DNA from: Bacillota bacterium
GTDB lineage: Bacteria > Bacillota > Clostridia > Peptostreptococcales > Anaerovoracaceae
DNA length: 28,742 nucleotides
Assembly (NCBI GenBank): GCA_017515765.1
Contig: JAFWFF010000225.1
Span: 1-28,742 of the forward strand
Direction of reading: 5' to 3'
Under the pieces are notes generated by a model. That model had not been told where the DNA came from, made no database searches, and saw only the letters and a list, made by a program, of their open reading frames with translations. Made by a program: the position numbers and the translations under genes. Shown here one piece after another: positions 15,624 through 22,805 of this stretch (position 1 is its first letter; each line of letters opens with the position of its first letter).

Positions 15624-16054
15624 TACGCTTCACCACCCTCACTAACGCCTTCCTTGATGACGAATTTGGATTTTACGGGGAGCTTGTGGCTTGCAAGCCT
15701 GATGGCTTCTCTTGCCTGAGCCTCGGTGACCTCGCCGATCTCAAACATGACTCTGCCGGGCTTGACTACCGCTACCCAGTACTCCGGAGCACCTTTACCG
15801 GAACCCATACGGACTTCGGCGGGCTTCTTTGTCACCGGCTTATGCGGGAAGATCTTGATGTATACTTTGCCGCCTCTCTTGATGGATCTCGTCATCGCGA
15901 TACGAGCTGCCTCGATCTGATTGGAGGTGATCCATCCGCACTCGGTGGCTACGAGGCCGTACTTTCCGTAGGTGACTTCGTTACCCTTGGTGGCCACGCC
16001 TTTCATTCTGCCTCTATGAACTCTCCTGTATTTAACGCGCTTCGGCATTAACAT
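15623..16054 (-). CDS. rplP: 50S ribosomal protein L16
   Basis: L16 helps position A-site tRNA and is needed for late 50S assembly. The 143 residues carry MLMPKRVKYRRVHRGRMKG, the central ATECGWITSNQIEAARIAMT and VRMGSGKGAPEYWVAVVKPG (about residues 81-100), then LPVKSKFV at the C terminus. AAGGAGG lies 9 bases before the first ATG, which supports the MLMPKR start. The stop overlaps the rpmC start by one base. Confidence 0.98.
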   Translation of the reverse strand: MLMPKRVKYRRVHRGRMKGVATKGNEVTYGKYGLVATECGWITSNQIEAARIAMTRSIKRGGKVYIKIFPHKPVTKKPAEVRMGSGKGAPEYWVAVVKPGRVMFEIGEVTEAQAREAIRLASHKLPVKSKFVIKEGVSEGGEA

Positions 16055-16081
16055 GGCTAAGTTCCTCCTTCCTACCGATCA

Positions 16082-16969
16082 TCACTCAGCCTGAGGAGCT
16101 TCCGCTTCCTCTGCCTGAGCTGCTTCAACTTCCGGTGCAGGTACGACCTTCTTGGCCCTTACCCTGCGCTCCGCAGCCTTCGGGATGACGGGGCCGGCAT
16201 CTCTGGCTCCCCTCTCCCTGCGGTCGCCTTCGCGGCGCTCTCTGCGGTTTCCGCGGCGTTCTCCGGAACGTCCGTCTCTTCTTCCGTTCCTTCCGCCCTT
16301 TTCCTTCTTCTCCTCGCGTACGGGGCCCACGAGACCTTTGTCAAGGATCTCACCATGGTTGATCCATACCTTGATGCCGATCTTTCCGTAGGTGGTGTCC
16401 GCCTCTGCGAAACCGTAGTCGATGTCGGCTCTGATAGTGTGAAGAGGAACATTGCCCTCGGAATATTTCTCTGATCTGGCGATCTCGGCTCCGCCAAGAC
16501 GTCCTGCGCAGACGATCTTGACGCCCTTGGCGCCGCCCTTGATGCTTCTCTGCATCGCCTGCTTCATGGCCCTTCTGAAGGAGACTCTCCTCTCCAGAGC
16601 CTGGGCGACGCTCTCAGCGGTGAGCTGCGCGTCCAGTTCGGACTTTCTGACTTCCTCGATGGAAAGCTGGACTTCCTTGCCGGTGAGCTTCACCAGGGCT
16701 GCCTTCAGTTCGTCAGCGCCGGTGCCGTCTCTTCCTATCACCATACCCGGTCTGGCCACCAGGACGATGACTCTGACCTTGTTCTCCGCAGCTCTCTCGA
16801 TGAGTACCTTGGATACTCCGGCTGCGTAAAGTTTCTTTTTGACGTAGGTCCTGATCTTGTTATCCTCAACCAGCATGTCGGCGAAGTTTGCCTTCGGGGC
16901 ATACCACTTGGAATCCCAATCCTTTATAACGCCTACTCTCAATCCATGCGGACTTACTTTCTGACCCAT
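16082..16969 (-). CDS. rpsC: 30S ribosomal protein S3 with long charged C-terminal extension
   Basis: S3 forms part of the mRNA entry tunnel and its helicase activity. The core has MGQKVSPHGLRVGVIKDWDS, the KH domain with VLVARPGMVIGRDGTGADEL near residue 70, and a C-terminal domain ending near GEILDKGLVGPVREE (about 218). At 295 residues it is some 70-80 longer than usual S3. The extra tail is very rich in Arg, Gly and Glu (about residues 220-260) and ends in an Ala/Glu-rich stretch, probably disordered. Extended S3 tails occur in some clostridial species. Confidence 0.97.
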   Translation of the reverse strand: MGQKVSPHGLRVGVIKDWDSKWYAPKANFADMLVEDNKIRTYVKKKLYAAGVSKVLIERAAENKVRVIVLVARPGMVIGRDGTGADELKAALVKLTGKEVQLSIEEVRKSELDAQLTAESVAQALERRVSFRRAMKQAMQRSIKGGAKGVKIVCAGRLGGAEIARSEKYSEGNVPLHTIRADIDYGFAEADTTYGKIGIKVWINHGEILDKGLVGPVREEKKEKGGRNGRRDGRSGERRGNRRERREGDRRERGARDAGPVIPKAAERRVRAKKVVPAPEVEAAQAEEAEAPQAE

Positions 16970-16981
16970 TAGTGATCCTCC

Positions 16982-17323
16982 TTACTCCTCGCCTCTTTCC
17001 TTCAGAGTCACGCCTACGTGGCTGGATCTCTTCAGGATCATTGATGCACGTCCCTGAGCGCCGGCTCTCCATCTCTTCATGGTCGGACCCTGATTGGCGT
17101 AAACTTCTGCGACATACAGGTTGTCTCTCGCCATGTCATGGTTCTCCTCGGCGTTCGCCGCCGCTGAAGTGATGACCTTCTCGATTATCTCGGAGCCCTT
17201 GCCCGGAGTGAATTTGAGGATCGTCAGGGCTTCTTCCAGGTCTTTGCCTCTAACCAAGTCTGCTACAGGTTTCAGCTTGCTCGGAGACATTCTGACGTAT
17301 TTTGCAACTGCTTTTGCTTCCAT
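16982..17323 (-). CDS. rplV: 50S ribosomal protein L22
   Basis: L22 contributes a beta hairpin to the exit tunnel next to L4, a site where macrolide resistance can arise. The 113 residues show AVAKYVRMSPSKLKPVADLV at the N terminus, ALTILKFTPGKGSEIIEKVI, then YVAEVYANQGPTMKRW and the tunnel-hairpin region RAGAQGRASMILKRSSHVGV. No insertion is seen in the hairpin. It lies between rpsS and rpsC. Confidence 0.98.
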   Translation of the reverse strand: MEAKAVAKYVRMSPSKLKPVADLVRGKDLEEALTILKFTPGKGSEIIEKVITSAAANAEENHDMARDNLYVAEVYANQGPTMKRWRAGAQGRASMILKRSSHVGVTLKERGEE

Positions 17324-17336
17324 TATTATATCTCCT

Positions 17337-17615
17337 TTACCTTACCTTCGAATTCTTGTCAGCGGCATGGCCTCTGTAGGTCCTGGTCGGAGCGAACTCT
17401 CCGAGCTTGTGGCCTACCATGTCTTCGGTCACATAGACCGGAACGTGCTTCTTGCCGTCATGGACCGCTATCGTATGTCCCACCATCTGGGGGAATATCG
17501 TGGATGCTCTTGACCAGGTCTTTACGACTTTCTTATCGTTGGCCGCGTTCAGCTCTTCGATCGCTTTAAGCAGCTTCGGCTCGACGAAAGGACCTTTTTT
17601 GATCGATCTGCTCAT
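17337..17615 (-). CDS. rpsS: 30S ribosomal protein S19
   Basis: S19 sits in the 30S head with S13 and contacts the A-site region. The 92 residues begin MSRSIKKGPFVEPKLLKAIE and contain KTWSRASTIFPQMVGHTIAV, HDGKKHVPVYVTEDMVGHKL and GEFAPTRTYRGHAADKN, a complete match to the family. It lies 17 bases after rplB and 13 before rplV. Confidence 0.98.
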   Translation of the reverse strand: MSRSIKKGPFVEPKLLKAIEELNAANDKKVVKTWSRASTIFPQMVGHTIAVHDGKKHVPVYVTEDMVGHKLGEFAPTRTYRGHAADKNSKVR

Positions 17616-17632
17616 TATCTATTCTCCCTTCC

Positions 17633-18466
17633 TTACTTCTCGTTTCTTCTCTTGACGATGTACTGGTTAGAAGGCTTGTTTTTCTTGCGAGTCTTGTAAC
17701 CAAGCGTCGGCTTGCCCCAGGGGGTTACAGGAGCTTTGCGTCCGATAGGAGCTCTGCCCTCGCCGCCGCCGTGCGGGTGGTCGTTCGGGTTCATTACGGA
17801 GCCTCTTACGTGAGGACGGATACCCATGTGCCTCTTTCTGCCGGCCTTACCGATCTGGATGTTTCCGTGCTCGCCGTTTCCGACTTCGCCGATCGTGGCT
17901 CTGCAGTTGAGGAGGACTTTGCGTACTTCGCCGGAAGGAAGTCTTACCTGAGCGTACTTGTCTTCCTTAGCCATGAGCTGAGCGCCGTTTCCTGCGGATC
18001 TCGCCATCTGGGCGCCTTTGCCGGGCTTCATCTCGATGTTGTGGATCACGGTACCGACGGGGATGTTCGCCAGCGGGAGGGAGTTGCCGACTTTGATGTC
18101 GGATTCCGGTCCGGAGTAGATCACGTCGCCGACCTTCAGGCCGTTCGGAGCGACGATGTATCTCTTCTCGCCGTCTGCGTAGGTGATCAAAGCGATGTTC
18201 GCGGTTCTGTTCGGATCGTACTCTATGGAAGTTACGTTTCCGGGGATGTTGTCCTTATCCCTCTTGAAATCGATAATCCTGTATTTGGATCTCGTGCCGC
18301 CGCCTCTGTGCCTTACGGTTATCTTGCCTCTGGAGTTTCTTCCGGCGTTTTTCTTGAGGGTAACCGTGAGGGATTTTTCCGGCTTGTCGGAGGTGATCTC
18401 CTCGAACGTGGAGACCGTCATTCCTCTGAGACCCGGGGATGTCGGGTTGTATTTCTTAATTCCCAT
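17633..18466 (-). CDS. rplB: 50S ribosomal protein L2
   Basis: L2 is one of the most conserved 50S proteins and is needed for subunit association and peptidyl transfer. The 277 residues start MGIKKYNPTSPGLRGMTVST. The OB domain has GRNSRGKITVRHRGGGTRSK, and the SH3-like domain continues to GSVMNPNDHPHGGGEGRAPI with the conserved histidine near the peptidyl-transferase centre. It ends in KKNKPSNQYIVKRRNEK. It lies 15 bases after rplW. Confidence 0.98.
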   Translation of the reverse strand: MGIKKYNPTSPGLRGMTVSTFEEITSDKPEKSLTVTLKKNAGRNSRGKITVRHRGGGTRSKYRIIDFKRDKDNIPGNVTSIEYDPNRTANIALITYADGEKRYIVAPNGLKVGDVIYSGPESDIKVGNSLPLANIPVGTVIHNIEMKPGKGAQMARSAGNGAQLMAKEDKYAQVRLPSGEVRKVLLNCRATIGEVGNGEHGNIQIGKAGRKRHMGIRPHVRGSVMNPNDHPHGGGEGRAPIGRKAPVTPWGKPTLGYKTRKKNKPSNQYIVKRRNEK

Positions 18467-18481
18467 TGATGTTACCTCCTA

Positions 18482-18772
18482 TTACAGACCCTGGAAGAAT
18501 TCGATCTCTTTGCTGGCATCTGTCAGAGTGACGATCGCTTTTTTGAAAGCAGGTCTTCTGCCTATCGTTCTTCCCAATCTCTTGAGCTTGCCGTCCATGT
18601 TCATGACGTTGACCTTCTTGACTTCTACTCCGAAGATCTCCTCGACGGCGTTCTTTATCTCTGTCTTGTTAGCGTCCGGAGCAACCTTGAAGGTGTACTT
18701 CTTCTCGGGCGCGAGGTCCATGCTGCGCTCCGAGATGACCGGCTTGATTATTACATCGTATGCGCTCTTCAT
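18482..18772 (-). CDS. rplW: 50S ribosomal protein L23
   Basis: L23 lies at the tunnel exit and is the docking site for trigger factor and SRP. The 96 residues start MKSAYDVIIKPVISERSMDL, with KYTFKVAPDANKTEIKNAVE and the extended loop VEVKKVNVMNMDGKLKRLGR. The start overlaps the rplD stop as TAATG. The AGGAGGTG ribosome binding site lies inside the end of rplD, so the two are translationally coupled. Confidence 0.98.
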   Translation of the reverse strand: MKSAYDVIIKPVISERSMDLAPEKKYTFKVAPDANKTEIKNAVEEIFGVEVKKVNVMNMDGKLKRLGRTIGRRPAFKKAIVTLTDASKEIEFFQGL

Positions 18773-19395
18773 TATGCGTACACCTCCTGGATCTTCTCAA
18801 CAGCTTCCTTCGTGACGATGAAGCTGCCCGCGGTGACGATCTCGTATACGTTCATGGTCCCTACGAGAGCGGTCCTGACGCCGGGGATGTTCGCTGCCGA
18901 CTTGACGACGTTCTCGTCCTTCTCGGCGGTGACGATCAAAGCTTTCTTTCCGGCTTTGACGTTCTGGAGCATCTTGACCATCTCTTTGGTCTTGGGGGCG
19001 TCGAACTTGATCTCGTCAAGAACGATCATTTCGTTGTCCTGCACCTTGGCGGAGAGAGCGGACTTAAGGGCCAGTCTCTTCAGCTTCTTGGGGACCGCGT
19101 ATCTGTAGTCCCTGGGCTTCGGTGCGAAGACGATTCCGCCGCCTACCTGCGAGGGGTCAGTGGAGCTGCCCTGTCTGTGGCGGCCGGTACCTTTCTGACG
19201 GAAGGGCTTGCGTCCGCCGCCTCTGACCTCGGAACGGGTCTTGGCGGACTGGGTGCCCTGCCTCTGGTTGGCCAGGTAGTTCACGACTACTGCGTGAACA
19301 GCGTCCTGATTGGGTTCGATCCCAAATATTTCATCCTTGAGCTCGATGGTTCCGGCTTCTGTTCCGTCCATCTTAAGCATTGTTATCTTAGCCAT
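18772..19395 (-). CDS. rplD: 50S ribosomal protein L4
   Basis: L4 contributes a loop to the exit tunnel and in E. coli represses the S10 operon. The 207 residues have the tunnel loop with QRQGTQSAKTRSEVRGGGRK and PFRQKGTGRHRQGSSTDPSQ at about residues 45-85, followed by GGGIVFAPKPRDYRYAVPKK. The C-terminal half is the Rossmann-like globular domain. It lies 26 bases after rplC and overlaps rplW by one base. Confidence 0.98.
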   Translation of the reverse strand: MAKITMLKMDGTEAGTIELKDEIFGIEPNQDAVHAVVVNYLANQRQGTQSAKTRSEVRGGGRKPFRQKGTGRHRQGSSTDPSQVGGGIVFAPKPRDYRYAVPKKLKRLALKSALSAKVQDNEMIVLDEIKFDAPKTKEMVKMLQNVKAGKKALIVTAEKDENVVKSAANIPGVRTALVGTMNVYEIVTAGSFIVTKEAVEKIQEVYA

Positions 19396-19421
19396 TGCTT
19401 ATTCCTCCTTTCCCGGGTCCG

Positions 19422-20057
19422 CTATTTGCTCTGGCCTTTGATGGCCGGGCGAACCTTTACGAGGCTGCCTTTGCCGCCCGGGACCGCGCCCTTGATGAGC
19501 ATCAGGTTTCTGTCGGTGTCGACCTTTACCAGCACTACGTTCTGTACGGTGACTGTATCTCTTCCCATGCGTCCCGGAGAAAGGTTGCCCTTGAATACTC
19601 TGGACGGATAGGTCGCTCCGGCAAGAGCGCCGTGGAGTCTCTTATGCTTGGAGCCGTGGCTCATGGGGCCTCTGTGATGTCCGTGTCTCTTGATGTTGCC
19701 CTGGGTGCCTTTACCCTTGGAGGTACCGGTCACGTCTACCAGTGTGCCCTCTTCGAAATCCGCTACGGTGATCTCCTGTCCCAGCTCGTAGGACTCGCCC
19801 TCTTCGACTCTGAACTCGGCCAGATGCTTTCTGGGGGTCGCGCCGCTCTTCTCAAAGTGGCCGGTCATGGGCTTGTTCACTCTCTGGGGCTTCTGCTCTT
19901 CGTAGCCTACCTGCACGGCGTTGTAGCCGTCGGTCTCTTCGGTCTTGACCTGGGTAACGACTTCAGGTCCGGCCTGGATCACTGTTACGGGGATCACTTC
20001 GCCCGTCTCGGCGAAGATCTGGGTCATCCCGATCTTCTTTCCCAAAATTGTTTTCAT
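19422..20057 (-). CDS. rplC: 50S ribosomal protein L3
   Basis: L3 starts 50S assembly and reaches the peptidyl-transferase centre with its central extension. The 211 residues start MKTILGKKIGMTQIFAETGE, and the body includes VDVTGTSKGKGTQGNIKRHG, the extension GHHRGPMSHGSKHKRLHGAL and PGRMGRDTVTVQNVVLVKVD. ORF length and order are typical. An 88-base gap with a hairpin separates it from rpsJ. Confidence 0.98.
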   Translation of the reverse strand: MKTILGKKIGMTQIFAETGEVIPVTVIQAGPEVVTQVKTEETDGYNAVQVGYEEQKPQRVNKPMTGHFEKSGATPRKHLAEFRVEEGESYELGQEITVADFEEGTLVDVTGTSKGKGTQGNIKRHGHHRGPMSHGSKHKRLHGALAGATYPSRVFKGNLSPGRMGRDTVTVQNVVLVKVDTDRNLMLIKGAVPGGKGSLVKVRPAIKGQSK

Positions 20058-20090
20058 GTTTCCTCCTGTCTTACAGCGGACCGCGCTTCG

Positions 20091-20126
20091 GCGCCGGGTC
20101 TTTTCTCCAGCCCGGTCTTCCGGCGC
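20091..20126 (-). other. Hairpin in the rpsJ-rplC gap
   Basis: GCGCCGG and CCGGCGC pair as a 7-bp stem across a 22-base interior. A competing CCGGG / CCCGG pairing (20094-20098 with 20111-20115) is also possible. Two alternative stems just before rplC could affect translation or mRNA processing. No T-tract follows, so it is not an intrinsic terminator. Confidence 0.35.
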
Positions 20127-20145
20127 GTTCTTACTAAGTAACGGT

Positions 20146-20457
20146 TTAGAGCTTTATCTCGATGTCCACGCCTGCGGGCAGGTCGATCTTCGTGAGGGCG
20201 TCAGTCGTGGCGCTCGTGGCGTTCGTGATGTCGATGAGGCGCTTGTGCGTTCTCTGCTCGAACTGCTCACGGCTGTCTTTGTACTTGTGTACAGCCCTCA
20301 GGATGGTGACCACTTCCTTCTCGGTGGGGAGAGGGATCGGACCGGAGACGTCAGCGCCGGTCTTCTTGGCCGCCTCTACGATCTTTGCCGCGGACTTGTC
20401 CAGCAAAGCGTGATCATAAGCTTTCAACTTGATTCTGATTTTCTGAAGTTCGCTCAT
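20146..20457 (-). CDS. rpsJ: 30S ribosomal protein S10 (NusE)
   Basis: S10 is a 30S head protein that also acts as NusE, pairing with NusB and NusG in antitermination and transcription-translation coupling. The 103 residues contain KIRIKLKAYDHALLDKSAAK, the loop GADVSGPIPLPTEKEVVTI and REQFEQRTHKRLIDI near residues 64-78. It is the first gene of the cluster. The ATG has AGGAGG 5 bases upstream. Confidence 0.98.
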   Translation of the reverse strand: MSELQKIRIKLKAYDHALLDKSAAKIVEAAKKTGADVSGPIPLPTEKEVVTILRAVHKYKDSREQFEQRTHKRLIDITNATSATTDALTKIDLPAGVDIEIKL

Positions 20458-20479
20458 TTCTTCCTCCTACGTTTTCTTT

Positions 20480-20507
20480 TTGTACTGTTTGCGCTATTCT
20501 CGTACAA
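20480..20507 (-). other. Inverted repeat near the rpsJ start
   Basis: TTGTAC and GTACAA, 16 bases apart, can pair about 23-50 bases before the rpsJ ATG. A second stem (ACGCA / TGCGT with a 4-base loop, 20559-20572) lies further upstream in the leader. These are candidate regulatory structures of the S10 leader, but no known leader class is recognised. Confidence 0.35.
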
Positions 20508-20592
20508 GGCGTTCTGCCCGGTTTTTCAAGGCGCGTGCCCTTTTTGCCTGCTCTTTACACGCACCCGTGCGTTTCTTAACCATTTACGCAAA

Positions 20593-20682
20593 TCAAAACA
20601 GCCGGCGAACACCCTCGCCTCCGTCAGGCGGAGACAATTCTCGGCGGAAATTACCTGATAGCTCAGCAACTTCCCGCTTCAT
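20593..20682 (-). other. Possible 29-codon upstream ORF or repeat unit in the S10 leader
   Basis: An ATG about 15 bases after the inferred transcription start opens a 29-codon frame rich in Arg, Glu and Gly, ending with VRRLF. It has only a weak ribosome binding sequence (TAGGCG). The segment is dense in short inverted repeats (GGCGA / TCGCC, CGCCT / AGGCG). It could be a leader peptide, a structured RNA element or a dispersed repeat; none is established. Confidence 0.2.
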
Positions 20683-20702
20683 CGCCTAAAGCAAGCCTTT
20701 GT

Positions 20703-20731
20703 AGTATAACGCAAGGGGAAAAAATTATCAA
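20703..20731 (-). promoter_or_regulatory. Sigma-A promoter of the S10-spc-alpha operon
   Basis: On the minus strand TTGATA (20726-20731) and TATACT (20703-20708) are exactly 17 bases apart, and the spacer begins with a T-run. The start would be near 20697, giving a leader of about 240 bases before rpsJ. No comparable promoter is seen closer to rpsJ. Confidence 0.75.
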
Positions 20732-20965
20732 CACTTTTTTATGAAAAATTTCAAGACTTTTTCACACCGATCAAAGCCTGTAAACCGCTAATTTACTGAC
20801 TATTCTTTCGCGAGTTCCGTCAACGGCGGCGGGCGTTTCCTTTTTTGCCCCTCCGGGGCGCTGCCGCAAAGCGGACAATTAGTTTTCGTATGTGAAAGCA
20901 TGCCACAAGATATTGTGTTTCTGCCCGATCCGGCCTGTTTTCCGGGCTGTGAGTGCGGAAAACAC

Positions 20966-20993
20966 TTGATTTCCTGAGAGGCTGTTATATAAT
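20966..20993 (+). promoter_or_regulatory. Promoter of the zip-methyltransferase operon
   Basis: TTGATT (20966-20971) and a consensus TATAAT (20988-20993) are 16 bases apart. The inferred start (about 21000) falls at the edge of the first GTTAG-N6-CTAAC palindrome, so a bound repressor would block initiation. The rest of 20732-20965 shows no gene or further clear signal. Confidence 0.65.
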
Positions 20994-21001
20994 AATGTTT
21001 A

Positions 21002-21017
21002 GTTAGATATAACTAAC
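21002..21017 (+). promoter_or_regulatory. Metal-regulator-type operator, site 1 of the zip promoter
   Basis: The palindrome GTTAG-ATATAA-CTAAC lies just after the -10 box and is extended by flanking bases to TTAGTTA-N4-TAACTAA. Half-sites resemble DtxR/IdeR-family boxes (TTAGGTTAG-type). The same pattern occurs at 21047 and at the feo promoter. Confidence 0.65.
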
Positions 21018-21046
21018 CGAACCGGCGATTATTTTTTTGACCGTTG

Positions 21047-21062
21047 GTTAGTCTTATCTAAC
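21047..21062 (+). promoter_or_regulatory. Metal-regulator-type operator, site 2 of the zip promoter
   Basis: A second palindrome, GTTAG-TCTTAT-CTAAC, lies 45 bases downstream of site 1, about four helical turns. It is inside the leader, 56 bases before the zip start. Two spaced sites suggest cooperative or road-block repression. Confidence 0.62.
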
Positions 21063-21118
21063 CGCAGTGGGCATACGGTTTACGGCTCATCATAAGAGAT
21101 TCGGCGGAGGTAAGATAC

Positions 21119-21913
21119 ATGCAGTTTGGCGGATCGGCCGCAGTTTACACAGGGCTTCTGATTCCCTTCCTCGGCACGTCGGCAGGTGCTGCCTGCGTGT
21201 TTTTCCTCAGGAGGGATCTAAGAAGGAGCGTCCAGAGGGCGCTCTCCGGCTTTGCTGCCGGAGTTATGGTCGCAGCTTCGGTCTGGAGCCTGATCGTGCC
21301 TGCCATAGAACAGTCGGCAGGTCTGGGAAGCCTTGCTTTCCTCCCCGCCTTTGCCGGCTTCTGGCTCGGCGTCCTCTTCCTTCTTTTGCTGGACAATGCC
21401 ATCCCCCACCTGCACCGCAGCGTCGACCAGGCCGAAGGGCCGGCAAGCCGGCTTCCGAGGATAGCCATGATGGTCCTGGCGGTCACGCTTCACAACATCC
21501 CGGAAGGTATGGCGGTAGGAGTCGTATACGCAGGACTCATCTCCGGCTCCGGCCGGATAACCGCCGGCGGAGCCTTTGCTCTCGCGCTGGGCATAGCCAT
21601 ACAGAACTTCCCGGAGGGGGCGATCATCTCGATGCCTCTTTACGCGGAAGGCAGGAGCAGGTCCCGGTCATTCCTGCTGGGCGTGCTCTCCGGCGCGGTC
21701 GAACCTATATCCGGCGGGCTCACGGTACTCATAGCCGGGCTCGTCATACCCACCATGCCTTATATGCTTTCGTTCGCCGCAGGCGCCATGCTCTACGTAG
21801 TCGTCGAAGAACTGATACCGGACATGTCGGCAGGCGATCATTCCAATATAGGCGTCGTGTCCTTCGCCGTCGGCTTCAGCCTGATGATGGCTCTGGACGT
21901 GGCGCTGGGCTGA
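21119..21913 (+). CDS. ZIP-family divalent metal transporter
   Basis: ZIP proteins move divalent metals (zinc, iron, manganese) into the cytoplasm. The 264 residues form about eight hydrophobic segments. The metal-site motifs are HNIPEGMA (residues 125-132) and QNFPEGA (162-168), with a conserved Glu in GAVEPISGG (near 195) and VVEELIPD in the last third. The short loop NAIPHLHRSVDQ contains His residues. GGAGG lies 8 bases before the ATG. It resembles the GufA/ZupT branch, but the substrate cannot be read from sequence. It is the first gene of an operon with three methyltransferases, behind two metal-box palindromes. Confidence 0.92.
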   Translation: MQFGGSAAVYTGLLIPFLGTSAGAACVFFLRRDLRRSVQRALSGFAAGVMVAASVWSLIVPAIEQSAGLGSLAFLPAFAGFWLGVLFLLLLDNAIPHLHRSVDQAEGPASRLPRIAMMVLAVTLHNIPEGMAVGVVYAGLISGSGRITAGGAFALALGIAIQNFPEGAIISMPLYAEGRSRSRSFLLGVLSGAVEPISGGLTVLIAGLVIPTMPYMLSFAAGAMLYVVVEELIPDMSAGDHSNIGVVSFAVGFSLMMALDVALG

Positions 21914-21933
21914 GCAGTCTTTGGAGGGATAAA

Positions 21934-22761
21934 TTGAAATACCACATCGAAAACAACACCGTGCAGGAGACCCTGGTCATCCCGCTGTTCGGGCGGCTCG
22001 TCTGCTCCGAACGGTTTCCGGAACTCTTTTCCGACCCGGAAGCAAAACGCATCTGTGAGTCGCTCGACTACGATTTCGCGTCAAAGCGCAAAAAGATGGA
22101 ATCCCCGGCAGGGCTCTTCGGCGCGCTTGAGGTCGCGCAGCGTCAGTACGATCTGTGCTGCGAGGTCAAAGCTTATCTGGCGGATCATCCGAAGGCCGCC
22201 GTGGTGAATCTCGGCTGCGGGCTTGACGATACGTTCCGCAAATGCGACAACGGTCTCTGCCGCGGCTTCAACATCGACTTTCCCGACGTGATCAGAGTCC
22301 GCAGCGATCTCCTCCCCGCCCTTGAGCGCGAGCGGAACATAGCCTGCGACCTGAACGACTATAAATGGATGGAAGAGATCGACGCCTCGGAAGGGGCTGT
22401 CTTCTTCGCTGCGGGAGTGTTCTATTATTTCAGGACCGGTGACGTCAGAAAACTTTTCACCGCCATGGCGGAGCGTTTCCCCGGCGCGGTCCTCGTCTTT
22501 GATTCCTGCAGCGAGCGCGGAGCAAAGCTCATGCGGAAGACCTGGCTCAGAGAAGCCGGCATCACGGACGTCGGCGCGTTCTTCTCGCTGGAGGACGAAC
22601 AGTCGCTCAGAGACTGGAGCAGCCGCTTCCGCTCGGTCACCGCCAGAAGCTATATGCGCGGATACCGTGACATCTACGGAAGCGTCGGGCTTCTTCACAG
22701 GCTGATGATCCGCTTCTGCGACAGCCTCGTTAAGATGAAGATAGTAAAGATCGCGTTCTGA
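21934..22761 (+). CDS. Class I SAM-dependent methyltransferase, LCM/TcmP-like (TTG start)
   Basis: This 275-residue protein resembles the leucine carboxyl methyltransferase superfamily, whose bacterial members are annotated as polyketide O-methyltransferases. Evidence is the conserved VVNLGCGLDD (residues 90-99) followed by a Cys/Arg-rich strand and FNIDFPDVIRVRSDLL, a family hallmark. FAAGVFYYF and VLVFDSCS follow. The start is a TTG with GGAGG 6 bases upstream; the same frame extends upstream without a better start. It lies 20 bases after zip. The substrate is unknown, and no polyketide or peptide synthesis genes are nearby. Confidence 0.85.
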   Translation: MKYHIENNTVQETLVIPLFGRLVCSERFPELFSDPEAKRICESLDYDFASKRKKMESPAGLFGALEVAQRQYDLCCEVKAYLADHPKAAVVNLGCGLDDTFRKCDNGLCRGFNIDFPDVIRVRSDLLPALERERNIACDLNDYKWMEEIDASEGAVFFAAGVFYYFRTGDVRKLFTAMAERFPGAVLVFDSCSERGAKLMRKTWLREAGITDVGAFFSLEDEQSLRDWSSRFRSVTARSYMRGYRDIYGSVGLLHRLMIRFCDSLVKMKIVKIAF

Positions 22762-22805
22762 GAGCGGACCGGCGAGACGGTTCTTACCGAAAGGAGTTTT
22801 TATAT

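Noticed and set aside
20821..20960. Small GC-rich inverted repeats (for example GCCCG / CGGGC) between the S10 promoter and the zip promoter
   Set aside because: The stems are short, with no T-tract and no adjacent transcript that they would end or control.
21067..21933. Upstream part of a long plus-strand frame that runs into the first methyltransferase
   Set aside because: It overlaps the ZIP gene in another frame, is extremely Arg/His/Pro-rich and has no family features. The methyltransferase starts at the TTG at 21934 with its own ribosome binding site.
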